64,000 nt of DNA from Bradyrhizobium sp. AZCC 1721 (GTDB taxonomy: Bacteria > Pseudomonadota > Alphaproteobacteria > Rhizobiales > Xanthobacteraceae): NCBI RefSeq assembly GCF_036924715.1, contig NZ_JAZHSB010000001.1, forward strand, positions 2,099,001 through 2,163,000. Reading direction: 5' to 3'. The notes beneath the pieces were generated by a model. The model was not told the origin of the DNA and did no database searches. It was given only the letters and a program-made list of their open reading frames with translations. This document shows positions 8,907 through 16,988 of the stretch, in pieces. Every line of letters begins with the position of its first letter. Position 1 is the first letter of the stretch. Both the position numbers and the translations under genes were made by a program.

Positions 8907-9192
8907 CTCGCTCTTCTGTTCAGACAAAGAAGACCTATGCACCGCACAGGCCTTCCCTCTGCGGGCTCCTCGACCGGCTCCCTTCAACGCCGCACTCGCA
9001 CGCTCTTGTTCAAGCGTTACGTCAGATGCGCCTTCAGGGCGGGCCATCCCGAAGGAAGGGGCAGAACAACAGCGTCCGCTACCCGACTCGAAGCTGATCA
9101 AGGTCGAATACGACCGCATCTTCCTTCCGAAGGCAGGCTGGGCACGCGTGCCGCTCCAGCCGCTCTGATGGCCGCTTGTTCCCTGTCCCGAG
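8907..9192. other. Non-coding spacer
   Basis: Spacer of 286 bases between the binding-protein gene and the convergent transporter gene. No convincing gene, terminator or repeat was found. Confidence 0.5.
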
Positions 9193-10422
9193 CTAGTCAA
9201 GATGCGGCTTCAGCGCGTACAGGCCAAGAGCAGCCAGCGAAAAGATCGTCAACACCGCGCCTAGCGCAAACATTGCTTCATGCGACAGGGTAGCGGCCAA
9301 CCATACGCCGGCCGCGGCGTTCATCATTTGCCAGAAACCGAGCAGCGCTGAAGCCGCGCCGGCTTTCTCGCCGAACGGAGAGAGCGCCTGCGCGGTGCCG
9401 AGCGGACTGACTATGGCCATACCAAAGAGGAACACGCACATCGCGCAGAGAAATGGCAAGAAAGTCGGGCTGAACAGCGAGACGAGCAAGATCGCCACGC
9501 TGCCCGTGGCCGTTGTCAACAAACCGGCGCGGATCGAGAGTTCGAGCCCGTAGCGTGATGCAAATTTCGTCGCCATCATGCCGGCAACGAATACGATCAG
9601 GACGGTGCCGGCGAAGAACAGACCGAGCTGGATCGGGGTGAATTGAAGTGCTTCGATGAATAAGCGGGGAGCAGCCGAAAACGTCGAGAACAAGCCGCCT
9701 ATGGTCAGGCTGACGGTTGCTGCGGGGACCGCGAAACGGCGATCGCCGATCAGACTGAGATAGGTTCTGGTGATGGCGACCGGATCGAGCGGAATTCGGA
9801 TCGAGTTGTGGGTTTCGCCAAGCACGATGCCATGGGCAATGGCACCAATCACCGCAAAAATGGCGACGAGGGCGAACTCGGAGCGCCAACCAAAGATGTG
9901 ATCGAGCGCGCCGCCAAGCAGCGGTGAGAAGCCAGGAGCGACCGACATCGCAATCATGATGAGCGCCATCGCGCGTGCCAGCGCCGCGCCACTGAACAAG
10001 TCGCGGGCGATGGCACGCGATAGTACCGATGTCGCGCAAGCGCCCGAAGCTTGCAAGACGCGGCCGATCAGAAGATTCGGCAGGTCGCTTGCCAAGCCGC
10101 ACCAGACGCTGCCTGCGAAAAACACCGCAAAGCCGGCCAAAACTGGCCAGCGCCTCCCGTAGCGATCTGAAAGCGGTCCGACCAGGAGCTGACCGAATGC
10201 GAACGCCGCAAGATAAACTGTGATGGCGGACGTGACTGCCGCGCTCGTGACATTCAACGATGCCGCCATTTGTGGCAGCGACGGTAGCAGGATGTTGGTC
10301 GAGAGTGTTCCCATTGACGCCAGAGCGGCAAGTACGGCGATCTGCAAGGCGCCGGAAACGGGGGCGCGTGGCGGTGCAGTCGCGACCGCTTCGCTCTGGT
10401 CGGCCATGAGAACTTTCGTCAC
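9193..10422 (-). CDS. MFS transporter, Bcr/CflA drug-resistance family
   Basis: A 409-residue inner-membrane protein with about 12 hydrophobic helices. Helix 1 reads NILLPSLPQMAASLN, the Bcr/CflA signature, and the loop 2-3 motif is GPLSDRYGRRWPVL. Family members export drugs or small metabolites by proton antiport. The first residues (MTKVLMADQSEA) allow a start at either Met. The last ~115 codons are duplicated at 7056-7417. Its role may be export of a toxic pathway compound; this is inferred from context only. Confidence 0.9.
   Translation of the reverse strand: MTKVLMADQSEAVATAPPRAPVSGALQIAVLAALASMGTLSTNILLPSLPQMAASLNVTSAAVTSAITVYLAAFAFGQLLVGPLSDRYGRRWPVLAGFAVFFAGSVWCGLASDLPNLLIGRVLQASGACATSVLSRAIARDLFSGAALARAMALIMIAMSVAPGFSPLLGGALDHIFGWRSEFALVAIFAVIGAIAHGIVLGETHNSIRIPLDPVAITRTYLSLIGDRRFAVPAATVSLTIGGLFSTFSAAPRLFIEALQFTPIQLGLFFAGTVLIVFVAGMMATKFASRYGLELSIRAGLLTTATGSVAILLVSLFSPTFLPFLCAMCVFLFGMAIVSPLGTAQALSPFGEKAGAASALLGFWQMMNAAAGVWLAATLSHEAMFALGAVLTIFSLAALGLYALKPHLD
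9205..9554. repeat. 350-bp direct repeat, copy 2
   Basis: The intact-gene copy of the segment duplicated at 7068-7417; it covers the 3' third of the transporter gene. Confidence 0.88.
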
Positions 10423-10508
10423 GTTGAGCTTCCAGCTTCTGGGTGCGCTACAAGACGTCGGGCGACACCACTCGTGCCGCTCGCCGAGTATGTTCCGCCT
10501 GGTCGCCC

Positions 10509-11705
10509 TCAGCGGACGAGGCGCTCGACCGCGACGGCGGTGGCCTCACCACCGCCGATGCAGAGCGCCGCCACGCCGCGCTTCAGATTTTGCGCTTCGA
10601 GCGCGTGCAGCAGCGTCACGATGAGGCGCGCGCCGGTGGCGCCGATCGGGTGGCCGAGCGCGCAGGCGCCGCCATTGACGTTGATCTTTTCGCGGGGAAT
10701 GCTGAGATCCTTCTGCGCGGCCATTGCCACCACCGCAAAGGCTTCGTTGATCTCGAACAGGTCGACGTCGGAGACGGTCCAGCCGACCTTGTCGAGCAGC
10801 TTCCGGATCGCCGGGATCGGTGCCGTGGTGAACCATTGCGGCTCCTGGCTGTGGGTGGCGTGACCCTTGATTTCGGCGAGCACCGGCAGCCCGTCGCGAT
10901 CGGCGAGCGAGCGCTTGGCCAGAACCAGCGCGGCGGCGCCGTCGGCATTCGCGGAAGAGGCGGCCGGCGTGATGGTGCCGTTACCGCGGAACGCGGGCTT
11001 CAATCCGGGAATCTTGGCCGGATCCACCTTGAGCGGATGCTCGTCATTGGCGATGACGCGCGGACCCGCCTTCTCGGACAATGTGATCGGCGCGATCTCG
11101 GCCCTGAACGCGCCGCCCTCGACCGCCTTGCGGGCGCGGGTCAAGGTCTCCATCGCGTAGGCGTCCTGGTCGTTGCGGGTGAACTGATAGGCCTCCGCGG
11201 TAGCCTCGCCGAAGTCGCCCATCGAGCGGCCGGTTTCGTAGGCGTCTTCCAGCCCGTCCATCAGCATGTGATCGATGATCCGGTTGTGCCCGGCGCGATA
11301 GCCGCCGCGCGCCTTGGCGAGCAGATAGGGGGCGTTGCTCATGCTCTCCATGCCGCCGGATATCACGATGCTGGCGGAGCCCGCATGAATGATGTCGTGA
11401 GCCAGCATAGTGGCCTTCATGCCGGAGCCGCAGACCTTGTTGATAGTGGTGGCGCCGGTGGCGTCAGGCAGTTTGGCGCCGCGTGCGGCCTGGCGCGCCG
11501 GCGCCTGACCCTGTCCGGCCGGCAGCACGTTGCCCATGAACACCTCATCGATCCGCTCCGGCGCAAGGTTCGCTCTCTCCAATGCGGCGCCGATCACATG
11601 CGAACCCAGCCTGTGAGCGCTGAAGGGGGACAGTTCGCCCATGAACCGGCCGAGCGGCGTGCGGGCGGCGGAAAGGATGACGACGGGATCGTTGGCAGCG
11701 GCCAT
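10509..11705 (-). CDS. Acetyl-CoA C-acyltransferase (thiolase)
   Basis: A 398-residue thiolase that joins or cleaves acyl-CoA and acetyl-CoA. The nucleophile Cys92 lies in INKVCGSGMKA. The C-terminal motifs NGGACALGHPIGATGAR (His352) and CIGGGEATAVAVER (Cys382) are intact. Length and motifs match PhaA/AtoB-type enzymes. It stands alone on the minus strand with a near-palindromic site about 35 bases upstream. A second thiolase with different sequence lies at 23539, so this one may serve acetoacetyl-CoA metabolism while the other completes beta-oxidation. Confidence 0.95.
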   Translation of the reverse strand: MAAANDPVVILSAARTPLGRFMGELSPFSAHRLGSHVIGAALERANLAPERIDEVFMGNVLPAGQGQAPARQAARGAKLPDATGATTINKVCGSGMKATMLAHDIIHAGSASIVISGGMESMSNAPYLLAKARGGYRAGHNRIIDHMLMDGLEDAYETGRSMGDFGEATAEAYQFTRNDQDAYAMETLTRARKAVEGGAFRAEIAPITLSEKAGPRVIANDEHPLKVDPAKIPGLKPAFRGNGTITPAASSANADGAAALVLAKRSLADRDGLPVLAEIKGHATHSQEPQWFTTAPIPAIRKLLDKVGWTVSDVDLFEINEAFAVVAMAAQKDLSIPREKINVNGGACALGHPIGATGARLIVTLLHALEAQNLKRGVAALCIGGGEATAVAVERLVR

Positions 11706-11739
11706 GACGGGTTCTCCTGTTTGGTCGCGACTATTGTAT

Positions 11740-11752
11740 GACGATAATCATC
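11740..11752. promoter_or_regulatory. Near-palindrome upstream of the thiolase gene
   Basis: GACGATAATCATC is a 13-base near-palindrome (one mismatched pair) located 35 bases from the thiolase start. It weakly resembles a Fur-type box core (GATAATCAT). No regulator gene is adjacent, so its identity is a guess. Confidence 0.3.
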
Positions 11753-11859
11753 TATGGGACTGGAATGCAATGCAATGGTGATGGTTCCACCCAAGAAGGC
11801 GCCTTCCCGAGCTACAGCCAGCCTGAACTAACGCCAGTAAATTCCATTTTAGAATTGAC

Positions 11860-11969
11860 AATTTTGGAAATTAATCGTTTGGTTGCGAATGAGAAATCTC
11901 CCCGAGGCAAGCGGTATCGCTACCGCTCAACTTGGACTTAGGCCAGCTGCAACGCAGCTGGCCCTTTTC
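11860..11969 (+). ncRNA. Candidate small RNA ending in an intrinsic terminator
   Basis: An intergenic stretch with two successive hairpins. The first is AGCGGTA/TACCGCT around TCGC (11910-11927 region). The second is a perfect 10-bp stem followed by a short T-run. No upstream protein gene on this strand explains a terminator here: the thiolase reads the other way. A C-rich single-stranded segment (CTCCCCGAGG) precedes the first hairpin, as in many alphaproteobacterial sRNAs. The 5' end is a guess. Confidence 0.4.
11941..11969 (+). terminator. Rho-independent terminator
   Basis: Perfect 10-bp arms GGCCAGCTGC and GCAGCTGGCC around AAC, followed by CTTTTC. It is the strongest plus-strand hairpin with a T-run noticed in the window. 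It lies between the thiolase and glutaredoxin genes. Confidence 0.7.
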
Positions 11970-12123
11970 ATGAGAACGACAGAGCAGCGTATTGACAGTA
12001 AGCTGTTTCCGTCGGGAGAGATTGGGCTTGCGTAATTTTGTAAGTTCTAAAAATGTACTTTAATCTTGTTGGGTTGAGTGGTAAGTGAAGGTAAGCTCTC
12101 GCGATCAGATGGAGAGAAAGATT

Positions 12124-12450
12124 ATGAGTGTTGCTGATTTCATCCGCAGCGAAGTGAATGCCAACGATGTTCTCCTATTCATGAAAGGCACGCCGGCCGC
12201 GCCGGCTTGCGGATTCTCGGCGCAGGTGGTCCGAATACTCGACCATCTCGGCGTACCCTTCAAAGCGCACGACATTTACGAGTCCGAAGAACTGCGGCAA
12301 GGCATCAAGGATTACTCGGATTGGCCGACCATCCCGCAGCTGTACGTGCGCGGCGAATTCGTGGGCGGCTGTGACATCGTGACGGAGATGTTCCGGTCAG
12401 GGGAATTGCAGCAGCTTCTTCTGAAACAGCCGGAAGCTATGCAATCCTGA
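12124..12450 (+). CDS. grxD: Monothiol glutaredoxin, Grx4/GrxD type
   Basis: A 108-residue CGFS glutaredoxin, a carrier and sensor of [2Fe-2S] clusters. Active-site Cys29 lies in APACGFSAQVV. The glutathione-binding WPTIPQLYVRGEFVGGCDI segment is complete. ATG 12124 gives the usual family start (SVADFIRSEV); an in-frame ATG at 12085 would add 13 residues. As iron-sulfur delivery is a general function, its place here may be incidental, although several neighbours (the CoxS-like and Rieske proteins) need such clusters. The genome may hold another grxD in its usual place. Confidence 0.92.
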   Translation: MSVADFIRSEVNANDVLLFMKGTPAAPACGFSAQVVRILDHLGVPFKAHDIYESEELRQGIKDYSDWPTIPQLYVRGEFVGGCDIVTEMFRSGELQQLLLKQPEAMQS

Positions 12451-12521
12451 GCGGCCGCTGTCGCCGCCACATCGAAATCCCCGCTGCCGTCTGCTCGCTG
12501 TAGATGATGAAGGGAGCTTGC

Positions 12522-12605
12522 ATGGCTACAATCGATTTGTATTTCGATTTCCGCCGTCCCTACTCGTATCTCGCATCATTGGATACGAAATGCGCGGCGA
12601 GATGA
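12522..12605 (+). pseudogene. 5' remnant of a 2-hydroxychromene-2-carboxylate isomerase gene
   Basis: After an AGGGAG ribosome site the frame reads MATIDLYFDFRRPYSYLASL and then runs into a stop after 27 codons. This matches the start of the isomerase family; the intact paralog at 16027 begins with IEFYFDFGSPYSYLAQ. The family Gly-Ser before PYSY is Arg-Arg here, so the usual glutathione-contacting Ser is lost as well. The remaining ~170 codons are absent. A deletion stump is the simplest explanation. Confidence 0.72.
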
Positions 12606-12676
12606 AATGATAGATATCCAGGTTGGCGATCATCCTTCGGCAGCCCAGTCTTGCTTGTGACTGACGGGATCTAAAC

Positions 12677-13852
12677 ATGGTGCGTGATAGAGAGTGCGAT
12701 CTGGTTGTGTTTGGCGCCAGCGGCTTCACCGGGCAGCTCGTGGCCGAGTATGTCGCCACGAAATACGGAAACAAAATCAAATGGGGAATGGCGGGCCGCG
12801 ATCTCGACAAGCTCGCGGCCGTCCGCGACAGGGTGGGCGCGCCCGACAATATCTTGCTGATCAAGGCTGACTCAGACGATCGAACTTCCTTGCAGGCGTT
12901 GGTCCGGACGACGCGCGCCGTCATTTCGACAGTGGGTCCGTTCCAGCTTTACGGATCGGAACTGGTGGCGGCGTGCGCTCGTGCGGGTACGGACTATCTC
13001 GACTTGAGCGGCGAGACGGTCTGGATGAGGAACATGATCGACGCCCATGAGAACGACGCCCGATCGAGTGGGGCGCGCATCGTTTTCTCGTGCGGCTTCG
13101 ATTCTGTGCCATTCGAGCTTGGTGTGTTCTTCCTGCAGAGCGCCGCGAAGAAAGCATGGGGTGAGGCGGCCGAGCACGTGAAAGGCCGTGTCCGCGTAAT
13201 GAAAGGCACCTTCTCGGGCGGAACTGCGGCCAGTTCGCGGGCGACGATGGCCGCGGCGACGAGCAATCCGCAGGTGCTCGCCCAGCTCAAGGACCCGTTC
13301 TTGCTGACGCCCGGTTTCGCCGGCCCAAAGCAGCCGCATGGAATGAAGATTGAGTTCGACGAGGATCTCGGCGCCTGGGTGGCCCCCTTCATCATGTCGC
13401 CGATCAACACGCGCAACATCCATCGATCCAACGCGCTGATGGGGCATCCCTATGGGACCGGCTTCGTTTACGACGAGATGATCGTAGCAGGGCCCGGCAA
13501 GCAGGGCGAGGTTACGGCCGCCAGGATTTTGGAAGAAAACAGATCGTTTGGCGATGAAAGCAGTCCGAAGCCGGGCGAGGGGCCATCCAGGGCCGAGCGC
13601 GAGGCCGGTTCTTACGACATCCTGTTCATCGGGCGCAGCAAGGACCACGGCAGGATTTCCGTCGCGGTTCGCGGCGACAAGGACCCCGGCTATGCATCGA
13701 CGTCGAAGATGATCACGGAATGCGCGATCTGTCTCTTGCAGGACGCGACTGACGTTGCTGCCGGCATTTGGACGCCTGGTGCGGCGATGGGCGAGAAGCT
13801 GATATCCCGGCTTGTTCGGAACGCCGGGCTCACCTTCAAAGTCGAGGGCTGA
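12677..13852 (+). CDS. Saccharopine dehydrogenase-like / trans-acting enoyl reductase family protein
   Basis: A 391-residue NAD(P)-binding protein. It starts with VVFGASGFTGQLVAEYVA (Rossmann motif), then AGRDLDKLA, STVGPFQLYGSELVAACA and YLDLSGE, the standard path of the saccharopine-dehydrogenase-like family that includes mycobacterial trans-acting enoyl reductases. These are oxidoreductases of diverse substrates; lysine metabolism is not implied. It is monocistronic here, between the isomerase stump and a YeiH-type gene on the other strand. A role in saturating an unsaturated pathway intermediate is possible but unproven. Confidence 0.82.
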   Translation: MVRDRECDLVVFGASGFTGQLVAEYVATKYGNKIKWGMAGRDLDKLAAVRDRVGAPDNILLIKADSDDRTSLQALVRTTRAVISTVGPFQLYGSELVAACARAGTDYLDLSGETVWMRNMIDAHENDARSSGARIVFSCGFDSVPFELGVFFLQSAAKKAWGEAAEHVKGRVRVMKGTFSGGTAASSRATMAAATSNPQVLAQLKDPFLLTPGFAGPKQPHGMKIEFDEDLGAWVAPFIMSPINTRNIHRSNALMGHPYGTGFVYDEMIVAGPGKQGEVTAARILEENRSFGDESSPKPGEGPSRAEREAGSYDILFIGRSKDHGRISVAVRGDKDPGYASTSKMITECAICLLQDATDVAAGIWTPGAAMGEKLISRLVRNAGLTFKVEG

Positions 13853-13888
13853 AACAGCTCGAGTTGCGGGTGATTTTTTAGCCAGAGA

Positions 13889-14071
13889 ATGAAGCGTATG
13901 CCGGCCGGCGGAATCGGGGGTCTCATGGAATGTGGTCTGACGCTGCTGCTCGCTGCCGAACTCCTTCCCGATCTGAACGCCGATGAAGTAAAAGAAGGTC
14001 AGCTCCTCGCGCTGACGTTGGGGCTGCCTTGTGCAGTCGTCCTGCAAGTTGTTCTTTGGCTTGCGCTGTGA
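13889..14071 (+). CDS. Small hydrophobic ORF of unknown function
   Basis: Encodes 60 residues, many hydrophobic (LTLLLAAELLPDL, LLALTLGLPCAVVLQVVLWLAL), possibly one membrane helix. Its 3' part (13997-14075) is the sequence related to 7424-7499, where the frame is broken by indels. It may therefore be a repeat-borne fragment rather than a gene. No ribosome site is obvious. Confidence 0.25.
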   Translation: MKRMPAGGIGGLMECGLTLLLAAELLPDLNADEVKEGQLLALTLGLPCAVVLQVVLWLAL

Positions 14072-14075
14072 CGCG
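13997..14075. repeat. Degenerate ~79-bp repeat, related copy at 7424-7499
   Basis: Aligns with 7424-7499 with small gaps; see that entry. It lies against the 3' end of the YeiH-type gene. Confidence 0.6.
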
Positions 14076-14088
14076 TCGCCGGAAGTCC

Positions 14089-15153
14089 TCAATCGAGCAG
14101 CTTGATGCAGGCCAGGCTAAAGATGCCGATAAACAGGGAGGCAAGAGCAGCCAGGAGGGCAGGGCGAAAGCCTCTTCTTCGCAGTTTCGTCAAGTCGGTA
14201 TGCATTCCCATTGCGGCAAGCGCGACCGTCAGCAGGAAGGTCGTCAGCCACATTAGATTCGATTTCAGTCCCACGGGGATGGTGACGATGCTGTTGATGC
14301 AGGTAGCGGCGATGAAGCCGAGGACAAACCAGGGTACCCCAGGCGCGCGCCTTGACGCTTCTGCCGCTTCTTGGCCCGTCCCGCCACGCGCATCTCTTCG
14401 GGACAGCAGATCGATCGCAAGCACCAGCGGGGCGAGCATCATGACGCGCGACAGTTTTGCGATCGTGCCCATCTCGCCCGCGACCTGCCCGTGTTGAAAC
14501 GACGCTGCAACTACCTGGGCAATTTCGTGAACGGAAGAGCCGGTCCAAAGTCCGAACTCGCCGGCATTCAGATGCAGAAGCCCGGGCAGAAACGGAAAAA
14601 GGAACATGGCGATGGTCCCGAAGATGGTGACGCATGCAACAGCATAGGTCACGTCCTCTTCCTTTCCGCCCACAACAGCGTTCGCTGCGACCACCGCCGA
14701 GGCGCCGCACACAGAGGTTCCGGCGGCTATGAGCTTCGCGAGTTTTTCCTCCACGCGCAACAATCGTCCGGCGTGCACCGTGAAGACGAAGGTGGACGCC
14801 AGCGCTGCGGCCAGAATGACCACACCCATCGCACCCAACGTCGCGACCTCGGCAAAGGTGAGCTGAAGGCCGAGCAGGACGATGGCGAGCCGGAGTAATC
14901 GTCGCTGGCTGAACAGAATGCCGTCGTTCATCCAGCCCGGCTGACCCGCGACATTGGTGAGGGTCATCCCGATCAGCATTGCCAGCATCATCGGACTGAT
15001 GACGGACAGGAGCGGTAAGGTTCGCAAGAAGCCAGCCAGGACTGCAATCAGGGAGGCGGCAATCAAGCCTGGCGCCAGAACGGCGATGCGATCGGCCCAT
15101 AACTTGATGGCCGAAGATTTGATCGCCGGCTTCGCGCGGCTTCCCCAAATCAT
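14089..15153 (-). CDS. YeiH family putative sulfate/anion exporter (UPF0324)
   Basis: A 354-residue polytopic membrane protein with about ten hydrophobic helices. It carries the family segment LIAAGTSVCGASAVVAANAVV, and the AIVLLGLQLTF and GSSVHEIAQVVAA motifs. The family is annotated as putative sulfate exporters, with little direct evidence. The frame is open further upstream to 15450, but that extension overlaps the downstream half of the SDR gene and has no membrane character; ATG 15153 is preferred. It follows the isomerase-SDR pair in the same direction with a 170-base gap. Confidence 0.88.
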   Translation of the reverse strand: MIWGSRAKPAIKSSAIKLWADRIAVLAPGLIAASLIAVLAGFLRTLPLLSVISPMMLAMLIGMTLTNVAGQPGWMNDGILFSQRRLLRLAIVLLGLQLTFAEVATLGAMGVVILAAALASTFVFTVHAGRLLRVEEKLAKLIAAGTSVCGASAVVAANAVVGGKEEDVTYAVACVTIFGTIAMFLFPFLPGLLHLNAGEFGLWTGSSVHEIAQVVAASFQHGQVAGEMGTIAKLSRVMMLAPLVLAIDLLSRRDARGGTGQEAAEASRRAPGVPWFVLGFIAATCINSIVTIPVGLKSNLMWLTTFLLTVALAAMGMHTDLTKLRRRGFRPALLAALASLFIGIFSLACIKLLD

Positions 15154-15322
15154 TCGTGCGCCTTGTGTCCAGCAAAAGCGGCCCCTGGGTGTCCCGCAAG
15201 AGCGGCCCCTGGTTTGGATGCAAGACGAAAATGTTGGAGAATCGGGGCCACCCGCCAGGATAGCGTGGCGGCCCGGTTGGCTTGGCTTGGGGCAGGTCGA
15301 GGATCCGATGATCCGGGCAACC

Positions 15323-16030
15323 TCACCACTTCTCCGCGTAGGGGCGAAGCTCGTAGTTGAAAGACCATGCCGACCGCGGTTGATGCGCGATGTGCCAGAT
15401 TTCATCGGCAATCGTTGCCGGCTGAGCAAAAAACTCTTCCGGCTTGTCATGAAACATCTTGCGAGCCCATGGCACGTTGATGACTGCGTCGATCATCAGA
15501 AAGGCGACATGGACGCCCTTTGGGCCTAGATGTCGCGCCATCGATTCGGCAAGGATGCGTTCCGCTGCCTTCGTCGGCGCGAACGCGGCGTAGCTCTCGA
15601 CTCCGCGATAGGCCGAGGTATTGCCTGTCGCGACGATGGCACCTTTTTGCGCCTTGATCATCGCAGGAGCGACCGCTTTGGCAAGATAAAGCAGCCCCAT
15701 CGCGTTGACTTTGAAGTTCGTCTCAAGAGCCGCGGGATCCACTTCCAGGAAATTTCCAAACGTTCCGCCCACAGCATTGTGGATGGCGATCTCGGGCGCG
15801 CCGTGATCGCGAGTGATTTTGGCGACGGTTTCGCTGACCTGGTCCTCCTGCGTGACATCGCAGATATGGGCGGAGGCGTCCGGCAGCTCAGCTTGCAGCT
15901 TCGGAATGCGCTTCTCCGAGCGCGCCAGGAGAGCGACATGGTAGTCGCCGCGAGAGAAGCGGCGTGCGAGTGCGCTGCCCGTGCCGGGACCAACGCCGGT
16001 AATAATACAAACTGGCTTTGTCATGATCAT
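15323..16030 (-). CDS. SDR family oxidoreductase with Phe at the catalytic Tyr position
   Basis: A 235-residue short-chain dehydrogenase/reductase. The cofactor motif GVGPGTG lies near residue 12 and HNAVGG replaces the usual NNAG. At the YxxxK position the sequence reads FAPTKAAER, so the catalytic Tyr is Phe while Lys remains. SDR subgroups with FxxxK are known, and they may use another mechanism or bind without turnover. Its start overlaps the isomerase stop by four bases, so the two proteins are translationally coupled and probably act on the same intermediate. Confidence 0.85.
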   Translation of the reverse strand: MIMTKPVCIITGVGPGTGSALARRFSRGDYHVALLARSEKRIPKLQAELPDASAHICDVTQEDQVSETVAKITRDHGAPEIAIHNAVGGTFGNFLEVDPAALETNFKVNAMGLLYLAKAVAPAMIKAQKGAIVATGNTSAYRGVESYAAFAPTKAAERILAESMARHLGPKGVHVAFLMIDAVINVPWARKMFHDKPEEFFAQPATIADEIWHIAHQPRSAWSFNYELRPYAEKW

Positions 16031-16626
16031 GCCTGCGCCTTTGCTGCCGCTTCAACGAATGGGAGCCGATCGTTCCCGAAATAAATTTCCTCTCCAATCC
16101 GAAACGTAGGCGTACCGAACAGGCCGGCTTCTTCGGCTGCCTTGTTGCGGGCCTTGAGTTCATCGAAAATATCTTGCCGAGCCATCAGCTCAATGATGTC
16201 GTCCGCAGGAAGCTCGTTCTTCTTCAAAAAATCCTTGAGGATTTCGACGTCGCCAAGATCGAGCACCTGAGCGTAGAGGCCAGTGAACACCTTCGATACG
16301 AAATCGGCACCCACCCCGAGCTTGATCGCGGCGATGGCCCCGCGAAGCAGGAAGTTGAGGTCTATGTGCCGGAAGTTCTGGTTGGCCTCCCAACCGACGC
16401 CGTATTTTTTGACCCAACGTTGCAGATCGCTCTTCGCGTATTTCCTCTTCGACTTGCACTCGATCGTCGTCGGGGTGTTGCCGGTTGCCTTCATCAAATC
16501 CAACACGTTTATCGGCATGTAGACGATGGTGGCCTGCGTGTCTGCCGCCAGCTTCTTGAGCTGCGTCTGTGCGAGGTAGCTGTAGGGGCTACCGAAGTCG
16601 AAATAGAATTCAATCTGCCTAGTCAT
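16027..16626 (-). CDS. 2-hydroxychromene-2-carboxylate isomerase / DsbA-family thiol protein
   Basis: A 199-residue thioredoxin-fold protein of the glutathione-S-transferase kappa/isomerase family. The N-terminus IEFYFDFGSPYSYLA carries the Ser13 that contacts glutathione. The C-terminus GLFGTPTFRIGEEIYFGNDRL is the family cis-Pro and substrate loop. Classical members isomerise a naphthalene-pathway intermediate. Here the gene is coupled to an SDR and lies near a PaaABC-like oxygenase, so a different ring-fission or isomerisation step is likely. It is the intact counterpart of the stump at 12522. Confidence 0.9.
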   Translation of the reverse strand: MTRQIEFYFDFGSPYSYLAQTQLKKLAADTQATIVYMPINVLDLMKATGNTPTTIECKSKRKYAKSDLQRWVKKYGVGWEANQNFRHIDLNFLLRGAIAAIKLGVGADFVSKVFTGLYAQVLDLGDVEILKDFLKKNELPADDIIELMARQDIFDELKARNKAAEEAGLFGTPTFRIGEEIYFGNDRLPFVEAAAKAQA

Positions 16627-16764
16627 CTTTGGTCCTTTTTCGCTTTCCGATCGCTCGCGATCGCTCGATATCGTGTCGAAAGGCTTCCGAGCTGCGCTTT
16701 TACTTTCTTGTATCTAATTGGTTTCCAATACAAAAATCGGCTTCCCTCTTGACTCATAAGAAAG

Positions 16765-16782
16765 TTATTGACTGGTAAGTAA
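16765..16782. promoter_or_regulatory. Candidate TetR operator 1
   Basis: TTATTGAC-TG-GTAAGTAA: 8-base arms agreeing at 6 of 8 pairs around a 2-base centre, the layout common for TetR-family sites. It lies between the isomerase-SDR unit and the TetR-Paa-like unit. Confidence 0.45.
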
Positions 16783-16797
16783 GTTAAATGTAGATGA

Positions 16798-16817
16798 CTA
16801 TCAATGTCAACTGATAG
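16798..16817. promoter_or_regulatory. Candidate TetR operator 2
   Basis: Perfect 6-base arms CTATCA and TGATAG around 8 bases, upstream of the TetR start. May act together with the site at 16765-16782. Confidence 0.4.
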
Positions 16818-16988
16818 CCGCGTCGAACAAGACTTCGCTGGGCCATGAGCATGAGTATTTCAGCCGGATTGTCAGGGGTTGGCGACGCGAACCATGGCTC
16901 TGGAGAAAGGAGCGATTGTGCGTCTAGCGGTGCATTGGGATTGCACGAGGCTTTACCTTGCGAGTCGACTGATAATACTTTCGAGCGC

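Larger units (their letters stand above)
16627..16988. other. Divergent promoter region between isomerase and TetR genes
   Basis: A 362-base AT-richer spacer with no convincing gene. It holds two candidate operator palindromes (16765-16782 and 16798-16817), listed separately, and presumably the promoters of both flanking units. Confidence 0.55.

Noticed and set aside
10443..11741. 432-codon plus-strand frame
   Set aside because: Antisense shadow of the thiolase gene, whose motifs are unambiguous.
11738..11941. 67-codon plus-strand ORF
   Set aside because: No ribosome site or family pattern; its end overlaps the two hairpins proposed as an sRNA.
12872..14092. 406-codon minus-strand frame
   Set aside because: Antisense to the saccharopine-dehydrogenase-like gene; low-complexity Arg-rich translation.
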